Assembly: GCA_036499395.1 (NCBI GenBank)
Contig: DASYDW010000124.1
Location: 28,720-92,719, forward strand
Direction: 5' to 3'
Origin: Pirellulales bacterium
GTDB taxonomy: Bacteria > Planctomycetota > Planctomycetia > Pirellulales > JACPPG01
DNA length: 64,000 bases
Position 1 is the first letter of the stretch, and each line of letters starts with the position of its first letter. Position numbers and translations under genes: made by a program. The notes beneath the pieces were generated by a model. It was not told the origin of the DNA, did not search any database, and was given only the letters and a program-made list of their open reading frames with translations. Below are positions 54,222 to 63,889 of this stretch, piece after piece.

Positions 54222-57200
54222 TTGAAAAACTCGTTCGCCATTTTCGTCGGCTCTTTGACGGTGATCGCGCCGTGCGGCACGCGTTGCCTGGCCAATACTT
54301 CGACCATCGCGGTCGCAACCTTTAGCGCGATGGCCGCGAGCGGGCAAACCATGCCTCGCTCGGGTGATTCGAAGCGCGAAGTGTTGTCGCTGTTGGGGCG
54401 CGCCCGCAAAGCGATGACCGAAGCCGATTGGGACACTGCCGATTCCTTGATCGCGCAGGCCGAAGCACAGCACGTGCAATTCGGAAAGATTTATTTCGGC
54501 GACACGCCGGAAAAGGCGCGGCGCGACTTGGAGCGGCAACGCCCCGCTTCGAAGGCTCCCACGAAACAAGCGATCGCGGGCAAGGGGCGCGATGCGAAAT
54601 CGGACATTCCGCCCGCCGGCCAGGTCGCCGCGCCGGGCACGATCAAGGCTCCGGGCGAACGTCCGCTGAAGGGACAGCGTGCCCCGACCGCCGAGCGCGT
54701 CGCCGACGGTCAGTCCCTGCGTAACGAACAATCCTTCCCGCCTGTCAACGACCGTCGCATGGCCGGCGCCGAGGCGCGCGGCGCGAATCCCTTCGAGGCT
54801 GTCGACCGCGCCGCGGCCGTTACAGCCTCCGAACCGACCATGGTGCGACTGCCGACCTCGACCGCGGGAGCCGCTCCGGGCGAGGAGCTCGCCGCGCAAC
54901 CGCTACAGCAAGCGGCGGGCGCCATGATCGACGCCGCGATGGCGGCCGAAGTCGCCGCCGAGATGGCTCCTGAAGTTGGCGCCGAGGCAGTAACGGCCGT
55001 GGGCGATCAAGCCCGCGCCGCTAGTGACAGTCTGCTGGTTTCCGCGCGCAAGGCCCTGGCCGTTGGTGATACGGCTCGTGCCGCGGCCATGGCGGCCAAG
55101 GCAAAGGCGATGTCCATGCGTTACGATCTGCACGAAGACAATCCGGAAAAGATCGAGGCGGCCATCCAGAAGCAGATGGAATTCGCCCAACTGCGCATTC
55201 CCAAGGACAGCGAGGCCTTCCGTCGCCGGCAGGTCGAGTTGCTGATGTCACAGGCGGAATCGCTGCTGCTGTGGAAAGAATTCGACGACGCCGAGCGACT
55301 GGCCAGCGACGCTTCGCACCTGCCGGTCAACTACGGGCCGTTCGACGCCAAACCGCAAGACGTGCTGAATCGTATTGCCGTGGCCCGTCGCCGCACTGGT
55401 CGCTTCCGCGACAATGCCGTGGCGCCGGCTGCCTTCGAAGCGCAAGCCGTCGGACAAGTCACGGGTGCCGCGCCGGCCGAGCCGGCGATGACCGAATCGG
55501 CCGAGGCCGTTCCGCAAGATGTCGCTGCACAACCGGCAACGGGCGCGCAACCCGCGCCGGCCGGACAGCGCGCCTATTTCGAGCCCGATCGTGACGCCAC
55601 GCGCACGGTGCCTGCTTCGAACACGGTAGGCAATGAATTGCGCAATACCCGGCCCGAGAAATTGGTGCGCACGCCGGCCAGCCGTGCTACGAATCCCACG
55701 CGCCGCGCTAGCGCCGAGATGCCGCCGGCCGGATCGACGGACAATGCCTCGCTCGAGCCGCAAGCCATTCCCGAAGCCACGCCCGAGCGCTTGCCGCCGG
55801 CCGCCGGCGAGGCGGGCTCGATGCTAAACAAGACCTCGGTCGATCAGCAGGTCCTGGCCAAGAAAGTTATCGCGGACCTGGTGGCGAAGAAGAGCGAGGC
55901 GAAACGTTTGCAAGAAAGCGATCCCAAGCGATCGCTCGAAATTCTTCGCCAGGCGCGGGTCATGGTCGATAAGGCAGGCCTGGATCAAGACACACGCGAA
56001 CGGTTGCTGCGCAGCGCCGATCGCAGCATCGGCGACGTCGAGCAGTACATCGAGCTCAACCGCCCCCGCATCGAACTCGACGAGCGCAACGCGGCCGTCA
56101 AGGGAGAGATGGATCGCGAGCAACAGGCCAAGCTCGAAATGCAGGACAAGCTGGCCCAGGAAATCGAGAAATTCAACAGCTTGATGGACGAGCAGCGCTT
56201 TGCCGAGGCGGAAGTCGTGGCCAAACGCGTGCAAGAAATGGCTCCGGACGAGCCGGTCGTGCAGCAATTGCAGTGGCAGGCCAAATTCGTCCGCCGACTG
56301 GCGAAAGTCCGCCAGATCGAAAGCGACAAGGAAAACGGCTTCGTGCAGCAACTGCAATCCGTCGATGAGGCCTCGATCGGCTTTGACGATCGCAAGCCGA
56401 TTCAGTTCGCCGATGTACGCGATTGGGAGAAATTGTCGAAGTCGCCGTTCCGCAAGAAGATCGAGGGGCGCGCACGCCGCTCAGAGAAGGAAATCGAGAT
56501 CGAAAAGAGCCTGCGCACGCCCGTATCGCTGAAGTTCCAGGATGCGCCACTGAGCGAGGTCATGGACCATCTGAAGACGTTGGCCGGCGTGAATATCCAT
56601 TTGGATCCGCGCGGACTGGCGGCTGAAGGAGTCACGACCGACATGCCGGTGAATATCGACCTGTCGGAACCGATCTCGTTGCGGAGCGCCTTGAACCTGA
56701 TCCTCGAGCCGTTGCACCTGAGCTACGTCGTGAAGAACGAAGTGCTCAACATCACCAGCGAGCAGCTTCGCGACGGCGAGGTGTATACCGTGACCTACAA
56801 CGTCGGCGACCTGGTCATGCCGATTCCGAATTTCATCCCCGATAACAACATGGGCCTGACCGGCGCCGTGAACAGCGCCCAGGCCAACGCCCGATCAGGG
56901 ATGGTCGGCGGCGTCTACTCGGGCGATGCCCCGTTGACCGTAGCCAGCGCCAGCGGCAGCAACACCAATGCCGTGCTGGATCCGCGGATCCTCGCCCAGA
57001 TGGGCGGAACGAGCGGCCCGATGGCCGGCATCGGTCAATCGATGGGCGCCGGTCCCGGCGGACTCAGCGGTGGCGCACAACCCGACTTCGACAGCTTGAT
57101 CGATCTGGTCGTGCAGACGATCCAACCTGAAAGTTGGGATGCCAACGGCGGGCCGGGCTCGGTCACGCGGTTCCCGAACAACTTGAGCCTGGTGATCAGC

Positions 57201-58289
57201 CAGAAGCAGGACGTACACGAGGAAATCGCCGACCTGTTAGCGCAGCTTCGCCGCCTGCAAGATTTGCAGGTCACGATCGAGGTGCGGTTCATTACGCTCA
57301 ACGACAGCTTCTTCGAACGTATCGGCGTCGACTTCCAGGTCTCGCTGCAGGACTATGCTCCGGCGTCACTGGTTGGTGGACAGAACGTGGGAACGCTCAA
57401 CCAGGGCTCGGCTCTGTCGAGCTACGACCCGCAGCTCTACCAGAAGACGTCGGCCACGGTCGGTACGTCTGCCGCGGGCATTGGCCAATACACAGACGAC
57501 TTGAACGTCGACTTGACGCAAGGAAGCTTCGCAGCCGCGGTACCGCAGTTCGGCAGCTTCTCGGCCGGTTCAGGTGCCACGTTAGGCTTTGCCATCCTCA
57601 GCGACATCGAGGCCTACTTCTTCATCGAAGCCTCGCAGGGCGATCGCCGCAGCAACGTGCTGCAGGCACCCAAGGTGACGCTTTTCAATGGACAGCTCGC
57701 CTCGGTCTCGGACGTTTCGCAAAGCCCGTTCGTGATCAGCGTGATCCCGGTCGTGGGTGATTTCGCGGCGGCCCAGCAACCGGTGATTGTCGTACTCTCG
57801 GAAGGGACGATGCTGACGGTGCAGGCCGTGGTGTCCGAGGATCGACGCTTCGTGCGATTGACGCTGGTGCCGTTCTTCAGCAGCATCGGCGCCGTGAACA
57901 CGTTTACCTTCCAAGGATCTAGCAGTTCGACGTCCAACAGTTCGTCGCTAGGCCCAACAGACTCCACCACCGGCCGTACGACGTCGACCGTGACGACCAG
58001 CGAAGGCACAACGGTGCAGTTGCCGACGTTCTCGTTCGTCAGCGTCAGTACCACGGTCAGCGTGCCTGACGGTGGTACCGTGCTACTGGGTGGTGTGAAG
58101 CGGTTGAGCGAAGGTCGCAACGAATTCGGCGTCCCGATCCTCAACAAGCTGCCGTACATCAACCGTCTGTTCCAGAACTCGGCCATCGGTCGTCAGACCG
58201 AAAGCTTGATGATGATGGTGACACCACGCATCATCATTCAGGAAGAGGAAGAGTTTAACCTGACGGGTCAGAACCCGCCGAATCCGTAA
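54222..58289 (+). CDS. Giant secretin (type II / type IV pilus secretin family)
   Basis: About 1355 residues when read from TTG 54222, preceded by AAGGAGG at five bases and followed by a good signal peptide (KNSFAIFVGSLTVIAPCG). Earlier ATGs (54078, 54111) lack these. The N-terminal half holds three 48-residue repeats and long helices. Near residue 770 an STN/N0-like domain begins (VSLKFQDAPLSEVMDHLKTL), then N-type domains (NLSLVISQKQDVHEEIADLL). The secretin core follows, with a Ser/Thr-rich insert (about 1230-1265), GGTVLLGGVKRL and VPILNKLPYINRLFQ. Canonical PilQ or GspD proteins have about 600-700 residues. It should form the outer-membrane pore of the PilM system. Confidence 0.9.
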   Translation: MKNSFAIFVGSLTVIAPCGTRCLANTSTIAVATFSAMAASGQTMPRSGDSKREVLSLLGRARKAMTEADWDTADSLIAQAEAQHVQFGKIYFGDTPEKARRDLERQRPASKAPTKQAIAGKGRDAKSDIPPAGQVAAPGTIKAPGERPLKGQRAPTAERVADGQSLRNEQSFPPVNDRRMAGAEARGANPFEAVDRAAAVTASEPTMVRLPTSTAGAAPGEELAAQPLQQAAGAMIDAAMAAEVAAEMAPEVGAEAVTAVGDQARAASDSLLVSARKALAVGDTARAAAMAAKAKAMSMRYDLHEDNPEKIEAAIQKQMEFAQLRIPKDSEAFRRRQVELLMSQAESLLLWKEFDDAERLASDASHLPVNYGPFDAKPQDVLNRIAVARRRTGRFRDNAVAPAAFEAQAVGQVTGAAPAEPAMTESAEAVPQDVAAQPATGAQPAPAGQRAYFEPDRDATRTVPASNTVGNELRNTRPEKLVRTPASRATNPTRRASAEMPPAGSTDNASLEPQAIPEATPERLPPAAGEAGSMLNKTSVDQQVLAKKVIADLVAKKSEAKRLQESDPKRSLEILRQARVMVDKAGLDQDTRERLLRSADRSIGDVEQYIELNRPRIELDERNAAVKGEMDREQQAKLEMQDKLAQEIEKFNSLMDEQRFAEAEVVAKRVQEMAPDEPVVQQLQWQAKFVRRLAKVRQIESDKENGFVQQLQSVDEASIGFDDRKPIQFADVRDWEKLSKSPFRKKIEGRARRSEKEIEIEKSLRTPVSLKFQDAPLSEVMDHLKTLAGVNIHLDPRGLAAEGVTTDMPVNIDLSEPISLRSALNLILEPLHLSYVVKNEVLNITSEQLRDGEVYTVTYNVGDLVMPIPNFIPDNNMGLTGAVNSAQANARSGMVGGVYSGDAPLTVASASGSNTNAVLDPRILAQMGGTSGPMAGIGQSMGAGPGGLSGGAQPDFDSLIDLVVQTIQPESWDANGGPGSVTRFPNNLSLVISQKQDVHEEIADLLAQLRRLQDLQVTIEVRFITLNDSFFERIGVDFQVSLQDYAPASLVGGQNVGTLNQGSALSSYDPQLYQKTSATVGTSAAGIGQYTDDLNVDLTQGSFAAAVPQFGSFSAGSGATLGFAILSDIEAYFFIEASQGDRRSNVLQAPKVTLFNGQLASVSDVSQSPFVISVIPVVGDFAAAQQPVIVVLSEGTMLTVQAVVSEDRRFVRLTLVPFFSSIGAVNTFTFQGSSSSTSNSSSLGPTDSTTGRTTSTVTTSEGTTVQLPTFSFVSVSTTVSVPDGGTVLLGGVKRLSEGRNEFGVPILNKLPYINRLFQNSAIGRQTESLMMMVTPRIIIQEEEEFNLTGQNPPNP
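54390..55385 (+). repeat. Three 48-49-residue protein repeats in the secretin N-terminus
   Basis: Repeat 1 (54390-54536), repeat 2 (55032-55175) and repeat 3 (55242-55385) align along their length. The shared pattern is Leu-Leu, Ala-Arg (or Ala-Glu) at the start of a helix, Asp in the middle, Ala-Glu/Lys-Ala, an aromatic plus Gly/Asp loop, and Pro-Glu-Lys or Pro-Gln-Asp before the last helix. Between 1 and 2 there are about 165 residues of Ala/Pro-rich linker; 2 and 3 are separated by only 22 residues. Confidence 0.65.
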
Positions 58290-58354
58290 GCGACTCGTGC
58301 CCCAATTGCCCTGGGGCCGTGTGATCGACTTGCGGAGCGTTAAGAATAGCGACG

Positions 58355-58389
58355 TTGGGTGCCGCTGCATGATTGGCAGTGGCACCCAA
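58355..58389. terminator. Bidirectional hairpin between the secretin and ftsK
   Basis: The arms TTGGGTGCCGCTGC (58355-58368) and GCAGTGGCACCCAA (58376-58389) pair over 14 bp with one G-U, around a 7-base loop. It lies between two convergent genes, 66 bases after the secretin stop and 59 bases after the ftsK stop. No long T-run follows on either strand, so termination may be partly Rho-dependent. Confidence 0.6.
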
Positions 58390-58447
58390 AGAGTCGCATC
58401 TCTGAACGAGCCAGCCGTTGCATTCGAAGCAGGTTCTTCAATGGCCG

Positions 58448-61342
58448 CTAAGCGCTTTCGGCCTTGAAGCGGCGTACGGGTGGGCTATCCGCGTCGTCGT
58501 CGCTATCCATTGAATCGTGGCCATCTTCTTCCGATTCGGCCTCGTCGGTCTCTTCGAAGTCGTCTCCGGTGTTCTCTTCGTCGAACGCGGCCTGCGGGGC
58601 GAGCGGCTTGGCGACGCGGCCCGCGGCGCGTGACTTGGTGGGCTGCACCTCGGCTTCTTCGCCCTCGGCCGCCTCGTCGTCGAGTTGATCCTCGGCGGAT
58701 TCTTCGTCCTCGTAGTCGTCGGTGACTTCGTCGCCCTCTTCTTCTTCGTCCACTTCCTCGTCATCGGCGTCGGAGTGTTCGACGTTCAAGACCACCGAAT
58801 GGCGGGCACGGCCCGACGGAATCGGCGCTGGTTCATCCTCCTGCGAGGGATCCGGCATGACCTTGTTGCGACGCGCCTTGGGCGGTTCAGGCTTTTCCAC
58901 GGCGTCGCCGTTCATGGCGTGCCATTGCTCGATCGTGATCAGAACTTCGCGGGCTTGCGAGCCGTTGTACGTGCCGACAACGCCGTCTTCGGCCATAAAG
59001 TCGATCAGTCGGGCGGCGCGGCCGTATCCGATGCCTAGCGATCGTTGCAGCAACGAGACGCTGCCGCGTCCCTCGCGAATCACGACGTCGACGGCCGCAT
59101 CATACATATCGTCGCGGTGGCGCGGCGCACTGGCCTCGGCTTCGGCCGGCGCCGCGGGCTTGAGCTGTACCAGCTCCTTGACGAATTCAGGCTCGTTGGT
59201 GCCGACGAACTCGACGATCTTGTTGATCTCGTCGTCGCCGACGTAGGTGCCCTGGCCGCGAATGAGCGTACTGGTGCCTGGCCACAGGAATAGCAAGTCG
59301 CCGTTGCCCAATAGCTTGTCGGCTCCCATCTCGTCGAGCACCACGCGGCTGTCCGTGCGGCTGGCGACCTGGAACGCGATGCGGGCGGGCAAGTTCGATT
59401 TGATCAGACCCGTAATGACGTCGACCGTCGGCTTTTGCGTGGCCAGCACCAGGTGAATACCGACGGCACGGCTCTTTTGCGCCAGGCGGATAATGTGCGT
59501 TTCGACTTCCTTGGCGGCGGTCATCATCAGGTCCGCCATTTCGTCCGCCACGATCACAATGTAGGGCAGATGCGTGGGGATGTTCTTACGCTCTTCATCG
59601 TTCTCGGGCTGCAAACGCTCCATCAACTCTTCTTCGCCGAGTTGGTTGTAACCCGAGATATGCCGAACGCCGGCGCGGGCCAGCAGCGCATAACGCTCTT
59701 CCATCTTGTCGACGGCCCAGGCCAGGATCGCCTCGGCCTTGCGCATGTCGGTCACGACCGGATGCATCAGGTGGGGTAGCGTTTTGTAGCTGCTCATTTC
59801 GACCATCTTGGGGTCGATCAGCAGCATGCGCACTTCGTCGGGCCGACGGGTCATGAGCATCGACACGATCAACGTGTTCAAGCACACGCTTTTGCCCGTT
59901 CCCGTACGGCCGGCGATGAGCAAGTGCGGCAGCGTCGTCAGGTCGACGACCATCGGATTGCCGGCGACGTCCTTGCCCAAGTAAATCGGGATGCGCATCT
60001 TGCTGGCTTTGTCGTTGGCCTCTTCGATCACTTCGCGCAGACGAACCGTCTGCCGTTCAGCGTTGGGCACCTCGATGCCCACCGTGTTCTTGCCGGGGAT
60101 GGGGGCCACGATGCGCACGCTGGGAACGCGCAGGGCGATGGCCAGATCGTCGGCCAGGCCCGTGATCTTGCTTAGCCGGAGGCCGGCTTCGAGTTCAACT
60201 TCGAATTGTGCGATCACGGGCCCGGTCTCGATCTCGACGACTTTCACGTTGAAGCCGAAGTCGAGGAACGTCTTCTCCAGAATCTTGGCCTTGCGGCGGA
60301 CGTCTTTTTCATGCTCCTCGAAATGGATCGGCTCGCCTTCGACCAGCATGTCGATCGACGGCAGTTCGTAGGGGCGCGTATCCTCAGTGCGCGACGCCGC
60401 GTCGAGGGCAGCCATCACTTCCTGACGCTCGCCGCGCTTCGCTGGCGGCTTGATGCGCAGTCCGCTAGCGGGCGCCTCATCCTCTTGGCCATCGCTTTCT
60501 TCTTCGCCGCTGTCGGTTTCGGCTGTCGCCGCATCATCCGTCTCGACAATTTCTTCATCCTTGATGGCTTCGGCCGCGGCCACCTTGTCGATTGCCTTGC
60601 CGCGGATCTTTACCGCCATGTCGCGCGTCTCGGCATCACCGAGATCGGTGCGCGGAGCAGCCGGCTTCTCGGGCTTGGCCATCGCGCCGCGCACGCTCGA
60701 CAATCCGCGCCCCGCCGCGCGCGCCGGAACGCCCAGCACAACCGCCGAAGCGCGAAACACCAGATAATCGCTACACAAGAGCAGGCCGCAGACGAGCACG
60801 CTCAAAACGACCAGATACGCGCCGGCCGTGGCCAGGTGGGTTTGCAGCACCGTGCGCCCCACGGCGCCGAGGTAACCGCCTGAGCCGGCGACGGGACCCG
60901 GCGAAAGGCTGGGCGCGGCCATGGCCAAGAGCGTTGTCAGCCCAACCAGGGAAACGACCCAGCCCAAGGTTCGCATCCAGGCCAGGTCCGGTGTACGTCG
61001 CGACAATAATAGAAAGGCCACGACGCCGAGCGAAATCGACAGGTAGTACGCCCCCAGCCCGAGCGATTCGAGAAGCGCATGCGAGACGCGCGCGCCGAGC
61101 GGCCCGCAGACGTTGTGCGTCTCGGTCTGTGGCGGATAGGTCAGGTGCGCGGGGGGATCACCCGCGTCATAGCTGACGAGAGACAGGCCGAGGAACACCG
61201 ACAAGGCGACCAGGCCGAGCGCGATCATGTCGCGCTTGATGTTGCGATTTTCAGGCATGTGCGACCAATGCGTCTCGGGTGTGAGACCGACGTTTCGCGG
61301 CGTTCGCGGCAACGTCTTGGAGGGCGCATCCGTGCCCGTCAT
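58448..61342 (-). CDS. ftsK: DNA translocase FtsK
   Basis: About 964 residues from ATG 61342 (AGGA four bases upstream). Four to five transmembrane helices occupy about residues 35-190. After an acidic linker comes the motor, with Walker A GRTGTGKSVCLNTLIVSML (near 477), IDPKMVEMSSYKTLPHL and Walker B VADEMADLMM. Then the gamma winged-helix domain follows (DVVIREGRGSVSLLQRSLGI; RLIDFMAEDGVVG, about 745-810), which in E. coli reads KOPS sequences. Unusually about 130 very acidic residues follow the gamma domain. FtsK pumps chromosomal DNA at the septum. Starts at 61258 or 61393 are possible. Confidence 0.93.
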   Translation of the reverse strand: MTGTDAPSKTLPRTPRNVGLTPETHWSHMPENRNIKRDMIALGLVALSVFLGLSLVSYDAGDPPAHLTYPPQTETHNVCGPLGARVSHALLESLGLGAYYLSISLGVVAFLLLSRRTPDLAWMRTLGWVVSLVGLTTLLAMAAPSLSPGPVAGSGGYLGAVGRTVLQTHLATAGAYLVVLSVLVCGLLLCSDYLVFRASAVVLGVPARAAGRGLSSVRGAMAKPEKPAAPRTDLGDAETRDMAVKIRGKAIDKVAAAEAIKDEEIVETDDAATAETDSGEEESDGQEDEAPASGLRIKPPAKRGERQEVMAALDAASRTEDTRPYELPSIDMLVEGEPIHFEEHEKDVRRKAKILEKTFLDFGFNVKVVEIETGPVIAQFEVELEAGLRLSKITGLADDLAIALRVPSVRIVAPIPGKNTVGIEVPNAERQTVRLREVIEEANDKASKMRIPIYLGKDVAGNPMVVDLTTLPHLLIAGRTGTGKSVCLNTLIVSMLMTRRPDEVRMLLIDPKMVEMSSYKTLPHLMHPVVTDMRKAEAILAWAVDKMEERYALLARAGVRHISGYNQLGEEELMERLQPENDEERKNIPTHLPYIVIVADEMADLMMTAAKEVETHIIRLAQKSRAVGIHLVLATQKPTVDVITGLIKSNLPARIAFQVASRTDSRVVLDEMGADKLLGNGDLLFLWPGTSTLIRGQGTYVGDDEINKIVEFVGTNEPEFVKELVQLKPAAPAEAEASAPRHRDDMYDAAVDVVIREGRGSVSLLQRSLGIGYGRAARLIDFMAEDGVVGTYNGSQAREVLITIEQWHAMNGDAVEKPEPPKARRNKVMPDPSQEDEPAPIPSGRARHSVVLNVEHSDADDEEVDEEEEGDEVTDDYEDEESAEDQLDDEAAEGEEAEVQPTKSRAAGRVAKPLAPQAAFDEENTGDDFEETDEAESEEDGHDSMDSDDDADSPPVRRFKAESA

Positions 61343-61758
61343 TCGTCCTGAGCCGAATCGCGCGCGACGAAGCCGTCGGGCGAGATTCGGCAATATTGGT
61401 TAGATCGACCATCAACCCATCCTGTCGCGAACGGCATTTTTTCGGCGGGTGTGGCTTGCCTGATGCACATCGAGAGTAAGTTCAGCGAGGCAGGCAGAAC
61501 CGGCAGGAAGCGTTTTCGATGACTTTCTGTTAGTAAGTCTAGCGCGGCGCGGCACGGCGGCTACGGCCGAATCGAGGTGGGAAGCATGGCCGACCGCGGA
61601 CATGATCCGCTTATGACGACTGGCAAAGATTTGCTAACGTCAGCAGCGTTCACTCGCTGAGAACTAGCCACCACCGAAATGCAACACGCGGGCGACAATC
61701 CAGGAAGGTTGCCGCCCGCGCTGTGGCGATCCAGCGTCAGGGGGATTTCGCGGCGGGC
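61343..61758. other. Intergenic region (416 bases) with a hairpin
   Basis: At 61687-61720, arms CGCGGGCGACAA and TTGCCGCCCGCG pair over 12 bp with one G-U around a 10-base loop. This is a likely terminator of the upstream minus-strand gene, 39 bases beyond its stop codon, although followed only by a weak T-rich stretch. The rest is the ftsK leader; I see no gene in it. Confidence 0.5.
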
Positions 61759-62820
61759 TTAATACCTGAGTATCAAGTCCGTATAGACGCGGTTTTGCAG
61801 GATGTCGTGGTTTTGCGTCAGTGGTGTTTCCCAGCCGGCGCCTACTTCCCAATGGCTGCTCGGCTTCCAACGGGCGCCGATCACGTAAGTGGCGACGTTG
61901 GTGCCGGCGACCGCGGCCGTGGGAAGGTTCACGATGTCGAGACCGGTCAGCCCGTTCGTGGCGTTAAGGCCGGCGCTGCGCATCCAGTGGTACCAGTTCA
62001 CGCCCATCAGCGGATAGATGTGGCCAGGCAACTCGTAGTCCCACTGGTTCGACCAGTACCACATCTGCGTTCCGTAGTTCGAGTCTGTGGGAATGCGGAA
62101 GCCGGAGCCGCTAATCCAGTGGCCGCGATCGAAGATCTGCTTGCCTGCGGTGGCGAAGAAGTGGAAGTCGCCGGTGCCAAATCCTTGAAACACGTTGCGG
62201 AAACCGGGAATGAAATAAGTCGCACCCACCGAAACGAGAAACTGGTTATCGACGTCCCGAATCAGGTTGTACTTACCGCCAATCGGCGCGGACATAAATC
62301 CGTGCGGATGGCCGTTGTCACTATTGTTGAGTTGCATATCCGCCAGGCGCGGCGCGATCACGCTAAAACGGTCCGAAATGCGTCCGCGAAACTGTGCTCC
62401 GTAAACCTGCACATCACCGCCACCGGTATTATCGCGCGGTAGCGTGTTGTCGATAAAGATCGTCCGCACTTCGGTCAGCGAGCGCGGATCCTCGAAGAAG
62501 AACGGGTTCGAAATTGGGCTGATGAAACGGTCAAAGCAGTGATCACTTGGTAGAAAGCCGAACAGCCGCTTCCGCCCGTTAAAGCAATCGCAGCACTCGG
62601 GCAAATCGCTGTCGCAGATACTGCGGCATCCGCTGTAACAACTGCCGACTGCGGCGCCGCCCGAACAATCCTCGGCGCTATCCTGGTATGAGGCCGCTGG
62701 TTCCGGAGCACTCTGCGACTCGGCCGCTCCGTCGTAGTACTCTGCGTACTCGGCACGCACAGCCGTTGAAAAAGCGAATGTCACTGCGGCGACGAATGTC
62801 GCCGCGAAGAATCTCTGCAT
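61759..62820 (-). CDS. Exported beta-rich envelope protein with Cys cluster
   Basis: The 353-residue protein has a signal peptide (about residues 1-23, ending AVRAE). A Cys-rich segment follows (about 50-85, seven Cys in about 37 residues, including SCYSGC and ECCDC). A long strand-rich part ends in a terminal aromatic/Tyr residue (YTDLILRY), as in outer-membrane barrels. Motifs such as PIGGKYNLIRDVDNQFLVSV and WEVGAGWETPL occur in hypothetical planctomycete barrel-like proteins. A porin-like role is inference. No partner genes nearby. Confidence 0.7.
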   Translation of the reverse strand: MQRFFAATFVAAVTFAFSTAVRAEYAEYYDGAAESQSAPEPAASYQDSAEDCSGGAAVGSCYSGCRSICDSDLPECCDCFNGRKRLFGFLPSDHCFDRFISPISNPFFFEDPRSLTEVRTIFIDNTLPRDNTGGGDVQVYGAQFRGRISDRFSVIAPRLADMQLNNSDNGHPHGFMSAPIGGKYNLIRDVDNQFLVSVGATYFIPGFRNVFQGFGTGDFHFFATAGKQIFDRGHWISGSGFRIPTDSNYGTQMWYWSNQWDYELPGHIYPLMGVNWYHWMRSAGLNATNGLTGLDIVNLPTAAVAGTNVATYVIGARWKPSSHWEVGAGWETPLTQNHDILQNRVYTDLILRY

Positions 62821-62968
62821 TTCCCCACCCCGCCTTGTGAATAGCCAGATACTCCATCGTGATTGACTGTATTATCGCGGTGTGGGAATGAGTAGATTTA
62901 CTTCTTTTGATGAGCCTCTGATAAGTGCTAGCAACGGAAAAGTTTCGCCAGGCTGTGCGATCGGCCGC

Positions 62969-63889
62969 TTAGCGCGCTGACGTCGGGCGGGGAGCGAGGT
63001 TCAGTTTGGGCCCGAAGACCCCTGCGCCGCGCGCCTTGAGTATGGCCACCAGCTCGCCGGCTTCGTCCAGGGCGGCCAACTCTTGATGGTCGACTTCGGC
63101 CGTGCCACTCAGATCAAGGAACCGGCCCTGAGCGATCGTTGCGATCTGCTCGGCGCTCAAAGTCATTGTTCGCACACCAGGCGCGGCGTCACGCATTGGA
63201 CGTAGCCACTGCGTGACATTGTCGAGCGACAGTTGATTGCAGGAGTACGCGTTGGCAACGCAAAAAGGGCCGATCTCGGTGCGCTCGAGCGCCGACATCA
63301 CGGCGGCCGTGCCGAGCGATTCGGCCAGATCGCGCCCCAGCGAACGCACGTACGTTCCCGATCCACAACGGATGTCGACGATCAATTGCGGATAGGCGTA
63401 CTCGATTATATCAAACGCGTAGACCGAAATTGGCCGCGCAGCGAGCTCAACGGCGCGCCCGGCTCGAGCCAGATCGTACGAGCGCTTGCCCGCCACGCGC
63501 AGTGCGGAGTAAACGGGCGGACGCTGCATGATCTGGCCGACGAGCCGCGTCGCGGCCGTGGCGATCGCATCAGAGCTGGGACGCGGCGCGTCGGGTAGCT
63601 CGGTGATTTCGCCTTCGATGTCTTCGGTGGGACTCGAACGACCGAGTTGAAACGTGGCCCGATAGCGTTTCGGCGCACGTTGCACGTAATCGATCAATCG
63701 CGTCGCGGCCCCGACGCATATCACCAGGACCCCGGTCGCCAGCGGATCGAGCGTGCCAGCATGGCCTGTGCGCTCAGGACGAACCAGCCGCTTTACGATG
63801 TCGACGACGTCGCGTGACGTTTTGCCGGGGGGCTTATTGATGTTCACGACGCCTGACAGCGGCGGCTTGCTACACGTCGGAGTGGGCAT
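62969..63889 (-). CDS. truB: tRNA pseudouridine(55) synthase TruB
   Basis: The 306-residue protein has the TruB catalytic segment GHAGTLDPLATGVL, with the nucleophile Asp at about residue 48. The N-terminal GVVNINKPPGKTSRDVV and the YTG-like motifs QRPPVYSALRVAGKRSYDLAR and VRCSGTYVRSLGRDL-type segments follow in order. It isomerises U55 in the T-loop of tRNAs. The ATG at 63889 fits the family start better than the longer reading from 63937. Located at the right edge, on the minus strand. Confidence 0.95.
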   Translation of the reverse strand: MPTPTCSKPPLSGVVNINKPPGKTSRDVVDIVKRLVRPERTGHAGTLDPLATGVLVICVGAATRLIDYVQRAPKRYRATFQLGRSSPTEDIEGEITELPDAPRPSSDAIATAATRLVGQIMQRPPVYSALRVAGKRSYDLARAGRAVELAARPISVYAFDIIEYAYPQLIVDIRCGSGTYVRSLGRDLAESLGTAAVMSALERTEIGPFCVANAYSCNQLSLDNVTQWLRPMRDAAPGVRTMTLSAEQIATIAQGRFLDLSGTAEVDHQELAALDEAGELVAILKARGAGVFGPKLNLAPRPTSAR

